DNA of 39,784 nt from Desulfurivibrio sp044068515 (GTDB lineage Bacteria > Desulfobacterota > Desulfobulbia > Desulfobulbales > Desulfurivibrionaceae): assembly GCF_044068515.1 (NCBI RefSeq), contig NZ_JBIPKI010000018.1, positions 1 to 39,784 of the forward strand. The letters run 5' to 3'. The notes beneath the pieces are model-generated. The model made no database searches, had not been told where the DNA came from, and saw nothing but the letters and a program-made list of their open reading frames with translations. This document shows positions 1 through 8,042 of the stretch, one piece after another. The stretch's first letter is position 1. Each line of letters begins with the position of its first letter. The position numbers were made by a program, and so were the translations under genes.

Positions 1-12
1 GGTCACGATCAT
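1..12 (-). CDS. 5' end of a further gene in the queD-queE operon (possibly queC), cut by the window edge
   Basis: On the minus strand an ATG at 12-10 overlaps the queE stop codon as ATGA, and the frame Met-Ile-Val-Thr stays open to the window edge. An ATGA junction is the usual sign of translational coupling. QueC (7-cyano-7-deazaguanine synthase) commonly accompanies queD and queE, so it is the first guess, but only four codons are visible and the identity is inference. The alternative is that the apparent junction is chance and the queE frame is disrupted here. Confidence 0.35.
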
Positions 13-596
13 AGCGAGGGGTGTCCCAGCAGAATGCGGGGGTCGAGCCGGCCGGCGACGGGGGAAAAAATCAGATTGAAGGGGGGGCCGAGGCGGAAAT
101 CGGCCATAAGCTGCCGGGCCCAGTCGTAATCGGGGCGATCACAGAGGACAAACTTGATTTCATCCCGGCTGGTCAGGCGCCGGAAGTTTTCCCGGTCCAG
201 CTGGGGAGCCATGCCGCTGCCCGGACACTTGACATCCATGATGCAGTGGACCGCCGCGGGTACCCGGGCTATAGAAATGCTGCCGTTGGTTTCCAGCAGA
301 ACCCGGCGGCCCCGGGCCAGCAGCTGGCCCATCAGGGCATAAACCCCTTCCTGGAGCAGGGGCTCGCCCCCGGTGATTTCCACCCTTTCCGCCGCCGGCA
401 GCCGGTCGATGGCGGCCAGCAACTCGTTAATTCCCTGGAAATTTCCCGGCTCTTCATAGCTGTAGCGGGCGTCGCAATAGGTGCAGCGCAGGTTGCAGCC
501 GGCCAGGCGGACAAAAATACAGGGGTAACCGGCATGGCTCGACTCCCCCTGAATACTGTAAAATATTTCCGAGACCAGCAGGCCGTTGCCGTCCAT
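9..596 (-). CDS. queE: 7-carboxy-7-deazaguanine synthase QueE (radical SAM), short C-terminus
   Basis: Radical SAM enzyme that contracts 6-carboxytetrahydropterin to 7-carboxy-7-deazaguanine, on the path to preQ0 and queuosine. The N-terminus carries the QueE signature SEIFYSIQGES (residues 9-19), followed by the [4Fe-4S] ligands Cys34, Cys38 and Cys41 in CNLRCTYC, and the SAM-contacting ITGGEPLLQ motif. The start at 596 lies 8 bases after the queD stop, so the two form an operon. The protein is 195 aa, whereas family members usually run about 210-220 aa and end in a segment resembling LQLHKYIW. Here the conserved SPVAGRLDPR is followed by only seven residues. The stop overlaps a new ATG (ATGA), so the short end may be genuine, but a frameshift close to the window edge is the alternative. 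Family assignment is firm. Confidence 0.93.
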   Translation of the reverse strand: MDGNGLLVSEIFYSIQGESSHAGYPCIFVRLAGCNLRCTYCDARYSYEEPGNFQGINELLAAIDRLPAAERVEITGGEPLLQEGVYALMGQLLARGRRVLLETNGSISIARVPAAVHCIMDVKCPGSGMAPQLDRENFRRLTSRDEIKFVLCDRPDYDWARQLMADFRLGPPFNLIFSPVAGRLDPRILLGHPSL

Positions 597-604
597 GGCC
601 GCCT

Positions 605-979
605 TCAGCGTTCTTCCCGGTAAGTAACTCCGCAGGCATCGGTTTCCAGAACGGTCACTTTGTAAGGGCGATAACGCTCGCTGAGCAGGCTTTTTTTCAG
701 TTCCTGGAAAATATGGCGGGCGATATTTTCCGAGGAGGGGTTGATGGCTGCGAAGGCCGGAAGCTCATTGAGATCACGATGATCGAGCTCGTCGATGATG
801 ACCTTGAGGGCCGCTTTCAAATCGCGAAAATCAAGCCCCATCCCCAGGTGATCGAGATCGTCGGCCAGGATGGTGACCTCGACCTTCCAGTTGTGACCGT
901 GGGGTCTTTCGCAGTTGCCGGGATAGTTGCGCAGGTGATGACCCGAGGAAAAATGGGTGGTGGTGAATATTTCGAACAT
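605..979 (-). CDS. queD: 6-carboxy-5,6,7,8-tetrahydropterin synthase QueD
   Basis: Converts 7,8-dihydroneopterin triphosphate to 6-carboxytetrahydropterin, the substrate of QueE, in the cytoplasm. The 124-residue protein has the PTPS/QueD fold signatures: the zinc-binding histidines in FSSGHHLRNY (His14/15) and PHGHNW (His27, His29), the catalytic Cys23 in GNCERPHGH, and the C-terminal VLETDACGVTY glutamate motif. The frame is open further upstream, but the start at 979 is preceded by a strong AAAGGAG ribosome binding site, and Met-Phe-Glu-Ile is the usual beginning of the family. It is the first gene of a minus-strand operon with queE and is transcribed divergently from the DUF1015 gene across a gap of about 200 bases. 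No preQ1 riboswitch was recognised in that gap. Confidence 0.95.
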   Translation of the reverse strand: MFEIFTTTHFSSGHHLRNYPGNCERPHGHNWKVEVTILADDLDHLGMGLDFRDLKAALKVIIDELDHRDLNELPAFAAINPSSENIARHIFQELKKSLLSERYRPYKVTVLETDACGVTYREER

Positions 980-1184
980 CAAATCGCTCCTTTCGCCAGA
1001 ATGGGATAAAGAAAGACCGCTTGCAAGGCGGGCAATTTTTGAATAAGAATGGCAACTCGTTTTATACCTTATGCCGATCTGAAAAGACAGGGTTAATGAG
1101 CCTGGTTCAGCTGGCTGCGCCCGGGCTGAGCGGCATCTCAATAATTTTTGTCCAATTACTTTTTTTGTCAAGGAGCAGACTGAA

Positions 1185-2534
1185 ATGGCCGTTATCGCCC
1201 CTTTTCGCGCCGTGCGTTACAATCCGGCAAAAATCCATGCCATCGAAGAGGTGGTCACCCCGCCTTACGATGTCATTGATGCCCAGGTTCAGGCGGCTCT
1301 GTCGACCAAGAACCCCTACAATATGATCCGGCTCGATTTGAGCAAGAACGTCAAGAGCGGGGAGATGACCTCCGAGCGCTATGCCGGGGCCGCCGAGCTT
1401 TTTGGCCGCTGGCAGGCCGAGGGGGTTTTGCTGCGGGAGGAGCGGCCGGCGTTTTATTTTTACGAGATCGATTACCGGCGCCCGGGAGGGCAGACCCTCA
1501 CCCGGCGCGGTTTTCTCAGTCGGGTAAGGCTGGCGGAATTCAGTGAAGGGATTGTCAAGCCCCATGAAAAAACCTTTGCCGGGGTTACCTCCGATCGCCT
1601 GAAGCTTCTGGATGCCTGCCAGGCCCAGTTCAGCCCGATTTTTTCGCTCTATTCCGATCCCCGGGGCGAGGTGGTCAACCGGTTGGCCCAGGGCCGCCCC
1701 GATGCCCCGCTGTATCTGGTCACCGACAGTGACGGTTGCCAACATCGCCTCTGGGCCGTTACCGACCCGGCAGTGCTGGCGGCGGTGGGCGATTATTTCC
1801 GGGACAAAGCGCTTTACATCGCCGACGGCCACCATCGCTATACCACCGCCCTGCAGTATCGGGCCCTGGCCCGGGAACGGGAAGGCCGGGTGGAGCCGGA
1901 AAGTCCGGCCAATCATACGATGATGTATCTTTGCGGGATGGAGGATCCGGGTCTGAGCGTCCTGCCCACCCACCGCCTGTTGCGCCTGCCCGGGGCGAAG
2001 GCGGGGGCAGATTTGCTGGCGGTGCTGGCGGAATCATTCGAGGTGGAGGAAATCACCACCGGATCGCGGGAGAGCCTGCTGATTGAGACCTTCAGCCGGA
2101 TGGCGGAGGGCCAGGAACAGGGCAAGAAAACCCGTTTCGGCATGTATCACCCCGGCGAGGACCGCTGTTTCCTCCTGACCATGAGGAACGGCGTCATGGA
2201 CCGGGAGGCCGGCCACCAGCCGCAGGCCTTGCGTGAACTGGACGTGGTGGTGCTCTCTGATTTGATCATTGACCGTCTGCCGGATCTCGATAAAAGCCGT
2301 TGCGTCCAGGGAGACCTGATCGACTATTACAGCGACGCCGATGAAGCTTTGGACGTGGCGATCAAGGAGGCCCGCCAGGGATCGGAATTGACCCCGGTGC
2401 TCTTTCTGATGAACGCCACCCGGGTGGACCAGGTGAGGCGGGTGGCCGATGAAAATCTGGTGATGCCTCATAAATCGACCTTTTTTTACCCCAAAATCCT
2501 CACCGGCCTGGCCATCAATCCCCTGGCCGACTGA
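1185..2534 (+). CDS. DUF1015 family protein, HHRY motif
   Basis: A 449-residue soluble protein of the DUF1015 family (Pfam PF06245). The start is supported by AAGGAG nine bases before ATG. The family hallmark YIADGHHRYTTALQYR sits near residues 208-223, and the N-terminal PFRAVRYNPAKI and VVTPPYDVI segments are also typical, as is the FFYPKILTGL C-terminus. The biochemical function of DUF1015 is not established as far as I know. Members often lie near serine biosynthesis genes, but no ser gene is visible here. The gene stands alone, divergent from queD and convergent with the YcaO gene, and is followed by two hairpins (2543-2567 and 2603-2637). The conserved Asp-Gly-His-His suggests a metal- or phosphate-handling active site, which is inference. 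Confidence 0.85.
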   Translation: MAVIAPFRAVRYNPAKIHAIEEVVTPPYDVIDAQVQAALSTKNPYNMIRLDLSKNVKSGEMTSERYAGAAELFGRWQAEGVLLREERPAFYFYEIDYRRPGGQTLTRRGFLSRVRLAEFSEGIVKPHEKTFAGVTSDRLKLLDACQAQFSPIFSLYSDPRGEVVNRLAQGRPDAPLYLVTDSDGCQHRLWAVTDPAVLAAVGDYFRDKALYIADGHHRYTTALQYRALAREREGRVEPESPANHTMMYLCGMEDPGLSVLPTHRLLRLPGAKAGADLLAVLAESFEVEEITTGSRESLLIETFSRMAEGQEQGKKTRFGMYHPGEDRCFLLTMRNGVMDREAGHQPQALRELDVVVLSDLIIDRLPDLDKSRCVQGDLIDYYSDADEALDVAIKEARQGSELTPVLFLMNATRVDQVRRVADENLVMPHKSTFFYPKILTGLAINPLAD

Positions 2535-2602
2535 CTGGGCCTGGTTGTCCGGAGCACCGGGACAACCTGAACCCGGCCCCGGGTCAATTTCTTTCAGCAT
2601 TA

Positions 2603-2637
2603 AACATCCCGCTGGAGCAGCGCTCCGGCGGGATGTT
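2603..2637 (+). terminator. Hairpin terminator after the DUF1015 gene
   Basis: A 16-bp stem pairs AACATCCCGC-T-GGAGC with GCTCC-G-GCGGGATGTT (one T-G wobble) around a 3-base loop, followed by ATTTTC. A second perfect 8-bp stem, GGTTGTCC/GGACAACC at 2543-2550 and 2560-2567, precedes it right after the stop codon. The T tract is short, so termination may be imperfect. The hairpin could also serve the convergent YcaO gene, but no T tract follows on that strand. A third inverted repeat (TGCCGTAA/TTACGGCA, 2691-2698 and 2716-2723) lies between this and the YcaO stop. Confidence 0.55.
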
Positions 2638-2790
2638 ATTTTCGGGGGAAGGCAAAAAGCGGGAGAGTTAGCGGCGGCAAGGCTAAAATCTGCCGTAACG
2701 CCGGGGAAATATGGCTTACGGCAAGAGGCAAGCGTCCGTTAAGGCCGCATATTCAGCTAGCCTGCTCTGCTGGTCCCGCAAAAGGCGAAG

Positions 2791-4590
2791 CTAGCCGGCG
2801 TTTACCCGGGCGGCCTGGCCTTGTTCGGCAAAGAGCTCATCCAGGTTGGCCCGGGCGAATTCCAGGGAGGGGTCCATGGTCAGGGCGATCTTGAAGTTGT
2901 GGGCCGCCTCGTCGTTGCGGTTCAGCCTGCGCAGGTTGACGCCCAGGTTGGCAAAATCGATGGCCGAGGCCGGATTCAACTCGATGCTGCGGGTGAAGTG
3001 GGCCACCGCGTTTTCATAAGCGGCCATTTTGTAGTGACAGAAACCGAGGAGATTGTGGATGTCCGGCCGCTCCTCGTCCAGCTCGATCCCCTGGTGCAGG
3101 ACCTTGATCGCCTCCTGGTAGCGGCCCATGTTTTTGAGGCAGTCCCCCATGAAGGAATAGATGTAAGGCAGATCCTCGGCCTCCGGGTTCAGGGCGAGAG
3201 CCCGGTTGAAATGGACCATCGCTTCCTGTTGCCGCCCCAGGGCCATCATGTTCTTACCCAGGTAGAACTCGATGAAATAGGCCTGGGGCAGCACCGCCTT
3301 CATTTTGTTGAGCTGCTCGATCTGGACGGAGGGGGCGGCGATCTCTTCATGCACCAGCTTGGCGGCAAAGAGTCCGGCGTTTTTGCTCATCGAGCGTTCC
3401 CGGAAGTGGGCCCCGGGAACGATGGTGTAGATGGCCGGGATCTGCAGGTCGGGGTGGCGCACGTCAAGCAGCAGGACCTCCAGATCCAGCTTGGCAAGAG
3501 CTGCCAGGCAACGCTCGATCTCAACCTTCATGTTGTGGTCGGAGAGGTCGGGCAGATCACCCAAGCTCACGGTCCGGCCGGGATTGATGATGTAATCGAC
3601 TTCATCCAGGGCCAGGGGTTTGGGCAGGCCGCTGGCCACGTAATTGGCCTTGGTGTGAAAATCCCCCGCCAGCTGGGCCACTTCGGTCAGGGCGCGGATC
3701 AGGGCCTTGTTGGGTTCCGGGGTGGTGCCGGCGGTGTAAACGATTTCACTGGTTTCGGGAAAGGTGGCCGGGTCGATGGCCAGGGCGCCCACCGTGGGAA
3801 TGCCGGTGTCCAGACTGAAGTCGTTGAGGTAAACCCGGATTCCCTGGCGGGTGAATTTCGCCAGCAACTCGCGGGCTACCGGGTCGTTGATCGATTCCGG
3901 GTCGATGAGCGGAGCCTTGATCCGGTCATGGGTCACCAGGGCACAGACGTGGCGTTCGACGATCTCGCTGATCCCTTGCAGAATCGCCTCTTCGTAAGTA
4001 TTGCCGGCCGAAGGTCCGTTGAACTCGTTGATGGCGTAGAACCAGGAAAAGGGGACCAGTACCACTTCACCCCGGTTGAGGTTGGTGGCCCAGGCCCATT
4101 GGATGGGAATATCGGCAATCAGTTCGGCCAGGGTCTCCGGGGCGGTGTTCTGGTCATGGACCGACTGGAGCAGGCGCTCAAGGGGCAGCAGGGGCAAACC
4201 TTCGGCCTTGAGTTCGGCATAGGTGGCTCGGATGAAGTTGGCCGGGTTTTTCTTGAAGCTGAAGAAGCTGAAGCGCTCGCCCAGTTCCATGCAGGCACTG
4301 GCCTGGGATTGGGCGGGGGTGCTGCCCTTGCCCATCTGTTTCTTGTTGCCGATGGTCTGGTAGGCATCTTTGCCACAGACGCTGAAATAGACCGGGATAT
4401 CGAGCCGGCCGGTGTCGATTCGCCGCACCCCGTTGAGGATATCCAGCTTGACCTCGGCCAGTTTCCGCTTGAATCGGGCCACGGTCTCTTCGGGGCTGCA
4501 GACCTTGTCCTGGTCATAGGTATAGGTTTTGCAACAGTCCCCAAAGGTAAGCGGGTCCGGCATGGGGGGGCGCAGGGTGGGGTTGCTCAT
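2791..4590 (-). CDS. YcaO-domain protein with C-terminal TPR repeats
   Basis: YcaO enzymes use ATP to activate backbone amides, forming azolines or thioamides in peptides and proteins; a few act on ribosomal protein modification. Here the YcaO domain spans about residues 35-430. It has the glutamate-rich nucleotide and Mg-binding motifs ACMELGERFSFF (residues 99-110) and EEAILQGISEIVERH (residues 200-214), and a third in ALIRALTEVAQ. From about residue 440 there are four tetratricopeptide repeats, with typical spacing such as GRYQEAIKVLHQGIEL. The 599-aa size and YcaO-plus-TPR layout recall E. coli YcaO, though the sequence looks different. I start it at 4590 (AGAGGA upstream) rather than 4638, which has no ribosome binding site. 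No precursor peptide, TfuA, dehydrogenase or exporter is nearby, so the substrate is unknown. It lies downstream of leuB, 213 bases away. Confidence 0.88.
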   Translation of the reverse strand: MSNPTLRPPMPDPLTFGDCCKTYTYDQDKVCSPEETVARFKRKLAEVKLDILNGVRRIDTGRLDIPVYFSVCGKDAYQTIGNKKQMGKGSTPAQSQASACMELGERFSFFSFKKNPANFIRATYAELKAEGLPLLPLERLLQSVHDQNTAPETLAELIADIPIQWAWATNLNRGEVVLVPFSWFYAINEFNGPSAGNTYEEAILQGISEIVERHVCALVTHDRIKAPLIDPESINDPVARELLAKFTRQGIRVYLNDFSLDTGIPTVGALAIDPATFPETSEIVYTAGTTPEPNKALIRALTEVAQLAGDFHTKANYVASGLPKPLALDEVDYIINPGRTVSLGDLPDLSDHNMKVEIERCLAALAKLDLEVLLLDVRHPDLQIPAIYTIVPGAHFRERSMSKNAGLFAAKLVHEEIAAPSVQIEQLNKMKAVLPQAYFIEFYLGKNMMALGRQQEAMVHFNRALALNPEAEDLPYIYSFMGDCLKNMGRYQEAIKVLHQGIELDEERPDIHNLLGFCHYKMAAYENAVAHFTRSIELNPASAIDFANLGVNLRRLNRNDEAAHNFKIALTMDPSLEFARANLDELFAEQGQAARVNAG

Positions 4591-4803
4591 GACGATTATC
4601 GGTCCTCTGCTGATCAATGGAGCAGTTGCTGGCACCATTTTCTCAAGATTTGAAGTCTGAACAGGCTTAGGCCGTATTACCTGGCGGCAAGGGGAGGCCC
4701 GGTCCGGCGCTGTTCTTTCCGGCGCCCGGGTCCGGCGGCCGCCGGCTTAAACGAAACGGCGCTGCTCCCGGCTCCCGGCTTTCCGGCCGGCCGGATAGTC
4801 GCG

Positions 4804-5883
4804 TTATTGGGCGATGGCGGCGGCGATGGCATCGCCCATGGCAACGGTATTGACCGCTTGGCTTTTGTCCACTGCGATATCGGCGGTATAAATTCCCCGG
4901 CCCAGGGTTTGGGCCACGGCCTGCTCGATGGCATCGGCAGCCTCGCCGAGCTGGAAGCTGTAACGCAGCATCATCGCCGCGGAGAGAATCTGGGCGATGG
5001 GATTGGCGATTCCCCGGCCGGCAATGTCGGGAGCCGAACCGCCCGCCGGCTCGTAAAGCCCGAAACCGGCCTCGTTGAGGCTGGCCGAGGCCAGCAACCC
5101 CATGGAGCCGGTCATCATCGCGCATTCGTCGGAAATGATATCGCCGAACATGTTGCCGCAGAGCATGACGTCGAACTGGTGGGGATCGCGGATCAGCTGC
5201 ATGGCCGCATTGTCCACGTAGATATGGTTCAGGGTGACATCGGGATAGTCGGCGGCCACCTCCTTGACCACTTCCCGCCAGAGCACCATGGTGGTCAGGA
5301 CATTGGCCTTGTCCACCGAAGTGACGATATTGCGGCGCAGGCGGGCGGCCTCGAAGGCCCGCCGGGCGATGCGGTCAATTTCTCGGCGGGTGTAAACCAT
5401 TGTATCGTAGGCTTTTTCGTCCGGGCCGCTGCCCTCGCGGCCCTTGGGCTGACCGAAATAGATATCTCCGGTCAGCTCCCTTACCACCAGCAGATCGAAG
5501 CCGGCCCCGACGATATCGGGACGCAGGGGGCTGGCCGCGGCCAGGGAAGGAAAGACCCGGGCCGGCCGAAGGTTGCAGAACAATTCAAAGGTCTTGCGGA
5601 GCGGCAGCAGCGCCGCCCGTTCCGGTTGCTGTTCCGGCGGCAGGTTTTCCCACTTGGGCCCGCCCACCGAGCCGAAAAGAATGGCATCACTGGCCCGGCA
5701 CAGCTCCAGGGTACTGGGGGGCAGGGCCTGGCCGTGGTTGTCGATGGCGCAGCCGCCGACATCGGCATACTCATAGCTCAGGGCGAAATCGAAGCGGCGC
5801 TGGGCCGCGTCCAGAACCTTGATGGCTTCCCGCATAACTTCGGGACCGATCCCGTCACCGGGCAGAACCGCGATCTTTATCAT
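4804..5883 (-). CDS. leuB: 3-isopropylmalate dehydrogenase LeuB
   Basis: Oxidises and decarboxylates 3-isopropylmalate to 2-oxoisocaproate with NAD+, the third step of leucine synthesis. The 359-residue protein covers the full family length. It begins with IAVLPGDGIGPEV (residues 3-15), contains the substrate-binding ELTGDIYFG region and the SVDKANVL and NMFGDIISDE motifs, and has the NAD-binding PAGGSAPDIAGRGIANP segment near residue 275. AAGGGG lies upstream of the ATG. It is separated by more than 23 kb from leuC and leuD on the opposite strand, and no leuA is in the window. The downstream YcaO gene is on the same strand but 213 bases away. Confidence 0.97.
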   Translation of the reverse strand: MIKIAVLPGDGIGPEVMREAIKVLDAAQRRFDFALSYEYADVGGCAIDNHGQALPPSTLELCRASDAILFGSVGGPKWENLPPEQQPERAALLPLRKTFELFCNLRPARVFPSLAAASPLRPDIVGAGFDLLVVRELTGDIYFGQPKGREGSGPDEKAYDTMVYTRREIDRIARRAFEAARLRRNIVTSVDKANVLTTMVLWREVVKEVAADYPDVTLNHIYVDNAAMQLIRDPHQFDVMLCGNMFGDIISDECAMMTGSMGLLASASLNEAGFGLYEPAGGSAPDIAGRGIANPIAQILSAAMMLRYSFQLGEAADAIEQAVAQTLGRGIYTADIAVDKSQAVNTVAMGDAIAAAIAQ

Positions 5884-6604
5884 CTTTAAAACCCCTTATT
5901 TGACTTTGTTTTCGTTAGCGAAGAACCGGCCCCGAACGTGAAGGTTGCAGAGAGTAGAACTTGCCGGTTGTCATGCAGTCCCGCCGGCCTGAAGCCGGTC
6001 GTGGCCCGGCCCGGCAGCCTGTTCCGGCCCCTTGCCGGTTGCCGGACTTTGGCATGGATGCCCTGCTGCGGCAGGACTTGGCAACATACAGGATAAACGC
6101 CACTTTTTTCAAGCTGCTTATGGCGGCAAATCATATTTTCTTGGCAGTTATCGGGGGTTAATCAACCGTCAGGCGGCAGGAAGTTTACCTTTGGGCTCTT
6201 CGGGGGTGGGCTGGTAAACAAGACGATCGGCAGGCCTGTGGCCTGACTCAATCCAGAGCCTACGGAGTTGCCGGAAGCCGGTCCTGTCGCCGGCTTCGTG
6301 TTCGATTCCGCTGAGCGTCAGAGCTGCTTATAGGCCGGGAAAAAGGAGCCCTCGAAAAAGTTGCCCCCCTTGTCCCCGGCAGCTGGCGGGCTGCTCTTCC
6401 TAACACCTAGCAGGTTCAACTGTTGACATCCATCTTGAACCTGATTAAAAAAGGGGCAGGTCGACCGCGATGGCGACAAGCTGGTTGGAGGCGAGGTTCG
6501 TCTTGCAATTTGGTTGATTTTTTCAGCGATGTTGTGAGACAATCCTGTCAGTATGCTGTCAAGCGGTCAGAACAATTAATTCAGGAAGAATGGAGGAGTT
6601 GGCA
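5884..6604. other. 720-base gene-free region between leuB and a lipoprotein gene; several hairpins
   Basis: I find no convincing coding sequence here; the short frames have no ribosome binding site, and their composition follows the GC skew of the region. Three perfect inverted repeats sit in a row: GTTTACC/GGTAAAC (6183-6189, 6213-6219), AGGCC/GGCCT (6232-6236, 6240-6244) and GAAGCCGG/CCGGCTTC (6274-6281, 6290-6297). A fourth, AGGTTCAA/TTGAACCT, lies around 6412-6441. The region must contain the divergent promoters of leuB and of the lipoprotein. It might encode a small RNA, but I recognise no known family. Confidence 0.4.
6423..6451 (+). promoter_or_regulatory. Possible sigma70-type promoter upstream of the lipoprotein gene
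   Basis: A perfect TTGACA at 6423-6428 is followed after 17 bases by TAAAAA (4 of 6 matches to the -10 consensus). It lies inside the inverted repeat AGGTTCAA/TTGAACCT, so a regulator could overlap it. The gene it would serve starts about 150 bases downstream. Weak -10, hence the low confidence. Confidence 0.3.
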
Positions 6605-6913
6605 ATGAAAAAATTACTCGGTCTGGTTCTTGGTCTGGCGCTGCTTTTTTCCGCCGGTTGTGCCACAACCCAATACGTCGATGAGCGGACGGGCTCGACG
6701 GAGGCCAGGATGGATGCCCTGGAAGCAAGGGTCAACAGCCTGAGCAGCGACGTTGATGCGATGAAGGTGGAGTTGCAGCAGGTAAGGGATATGGCCCAGG
6801 AAGCCAGGGATTCCGCGGCCCGGTCGGCCCGGGCCGCCGATGCCGCCGCCGCCAGGGCGGAAGAAGCCTTCGCCAAAGTAGAGAAGGCCTTCGAGTTGCA
6901 GCAGAGAAAATAG
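6605..6913 (+). CDS. Small coiled-coil (alanine-zipper, Lpp-like) lipoprotein
   Basis: A 102-residue envelope protein. Residues 1-18 form a lipoprotein signal peptide ending in the lipobox SAGC, so the mature protein starts at the lipidated cysteine. The rest is one long helical heptad region (ARMDALEARVNSLSSDVDAM and onwards), finishing in an alanine-rich stretch. This resembles the Lpp/OprI and alanine-zipper lipoproteins that form trimeric coiled coils in the periplasm and may tether the outer membrane to peptidoglycan. The C-terminus is QQRK, with a terminal lysine like Lpp, which is attached to peptidoglycan through its last lysine by an L,D-transpeptidase. Such an enzyme is encoded 125 bases away on the other strand. 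ATG at 6605 has GGAGG upstream; an ATG at 6590 overlaps that site and is rejected. Confidence 0.85.
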   Translation: MKKLLGLVLGLALLFSAGCATTQYVDERTGSTEARMDALEARVNSLSSDVDAMKVELQQVRDMAQEARDSAARSARAADAAAARAEEAFAKVEKAFELQQRK

Positions 6914-6928
6914 TTGTGGTGGGCGGAC

Positions 6929-6962
6929 GACTGGGGGGGGGCGGCGCTGCCGGCCCCCAGTC
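6929..6962 (+). terminator. GC-rich hairpin between convergent lipoprotein and L,D-transpeptidase genes
   Basis: GACTGGGGG (6929-6937) pairs perfectly with CCCCCAGTC (6954-6962) around a G/C-rich loop. There is no immediate T run, although a CTTTT follows about 10 bases later. Its place between two convergent genes fits a shared terminator. Confidence 0.4.
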
Positions 6963-7037
6963 CCACCGCTCAATCTTTTGCGGCCGACTGATTGGCGCTG
7001 CCAGCGTTAGCCCGGTGCCCGGCCGGAGCTGCTTCGG

Positions 7038-8039
7038 TTAACTTCCGGAACTGATCAGGACCGCAAATCCCTGTCCGCGGCGAACGGCTTCCTCCAGCCG
7101 GCGCCGGTCAATCTCTCCCTCCAGCCCCTTTTTCCGCAGGATTTTTTCCGCTTCAGCCAGGTACTGGCGCCAATGACTGGCCCGCTCTCCCTCGGGATGC
7201 ACCTCGATATAGATGCTTTCTTCCCGGCGGCCGATTTTTACCGGCTGGTTGATAATCCGCACCGGGGTTCCTACTTCGGCCATGGCGAAGAGAACCGGTA
7301 TATCTTCGGGATAGAGTCGGATACAGCCGTGGGTGGCGCGCCGGCCGATGGACCAGGGCCGATTGGTGCCATGAATATAGTAGCTGCTGCGGGAAAGCTG
7401 CAGGGCATGGGTGCCCATGGGGTTGTCCGGGCCCGGCGGAATCACCGCCGGCAGGTAGGGGCGCCTTGCCCGGATGGAGGCGGGCGGGGTCCAGCTGGGA
7501 TCGCTGAGTCTGGCGGTAATCGTGAAATCACCGCCGGGAGTATCGGCGTCAAGAACCCCGATCCCTACCGGAAAGGTAATCACCAGGTCTTCCCCGTTCC
7601 GTTGAAAAAAATAATAGAGCCTTTTCTCCGCCAGGTTAAGGAGGATGCCTTGGGAGAACGGGACCTCGGGGAGCACCTTGGCGGCGGGAATCAGCACCTT
7701 GGCCCCGTCCCCGGGCAGAAAGGGCTCCAGCTCGGGATTGGCCATGGTAATCTCCCGGTAGCCGAGCCCGTAGTCGCGGGCGATTTCATGCAGTGATTCC
7801 CGGCCCTGGACGCGATGTTCGCGGAGCGAGCCGATAACACTCCATTGGCTAAAGTCATAGAAGTGGACCGCAGCGGAGGAAATTCGGGGCGGCGATGATT
7901 GCGGCTCGTCCTGGGAGTAGGCGCCGGCGGGCGGCAACAGGCAAAAAAAGATCAGGGCCAGCAAAATCCTGACCCCGGGGCAAGAGAGGCCGGAGCCCGA
8001 GCCGGGCCCACCGGCAGACCGGAGGAGAAATTTAACCAT
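7038..8039 (-). CDS. L,D-transpeptidase (YkuD/ErfK family) with LysM-like domain
   Basis: A periplasmic enzyme that makes 3-3 peptidoglycan cross-links or attaches lipoproteins to peptidoglycan. Residues 23-40 form a hydrophobic signal segment (RILLALIFFCLLPPAGAYS). A LysM-like region around residues 75-115 (HRVQGRESLHEIARDYGLGY, LIPAAKVLP) should bind glycan. The YkuD catalytic domain follows, with the signature IHGTNRPWSIGRRATHGCIR containing the active-site cysteine in HGCIRL. A 75-residue tail follows the domain. The gene starts 3 bases after the stop of the upstream oxidoreductase gene, so the two are probably cotranscribed. The ribosome binding site is weak, which fits translational coupling. 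The neighbouring Lpp-like lipoprotein with a C-terminal lysine is a plausible substrate, which is inference. Confidence 0.92.
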   Translation of the reverse strand: MVKFLLRSAGGPGSGSGLSCPGVRILLALIFFCLLPPAGAYSQDEPQSSPPRISSAAVHFYDFSQWSVIGSLREHRVQGRESLHEIARDYGLGYREITMANPELEPFLPGDGAKVLIPAAKVLPEVPFSQGILLNLAEKRLYYFFQRNGEDLVITFPVGIGVLDADTPGGDFTITARLSDPSWTPPASIRARRPYLPAVIPPGPDNPMGTHALQLSRSSYYIHGTNRPWSIGRRATHGCIRLYPEDIPVLFAMAEVGTPVRIINQPVKIGRREESIYIEVHPEGERASHWRQYLAEAEKILRKKGLEGEIDRRRLEEAVRRGQGFAVLISSGS

Positions 8040-8042
8040 ATT

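Noticed and set aside
980..1171. N-terminal extension of queD
   Set aside because: No ribosome binding site and no similarity to QueD; the internal ATG at 979 has AAAGGAG and gives the standard family start.
2821..4653. A 610-codon open frame on the plus strand, antisense to the YcaO-TPR gene
   Set aside because: Its protein has no recognisable domain and shows the Gly/Val/Gln/His-rich composition typical of antisense frames in GC-rich genes; the opposite strand has a clear family match.
5886..6134. 82-codon minus-strand open frame upstream of leuB
   Set aside because: No ribosome binding site, no recognisable motif, and it overlaps the expected leuB promoter region.
6230..6310. tRNA-like element (GTTCGATTCC resembles a T loop)
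   Set aside because: No T stem can be paired around the loop, and no acceptor or anticodon stem is found.
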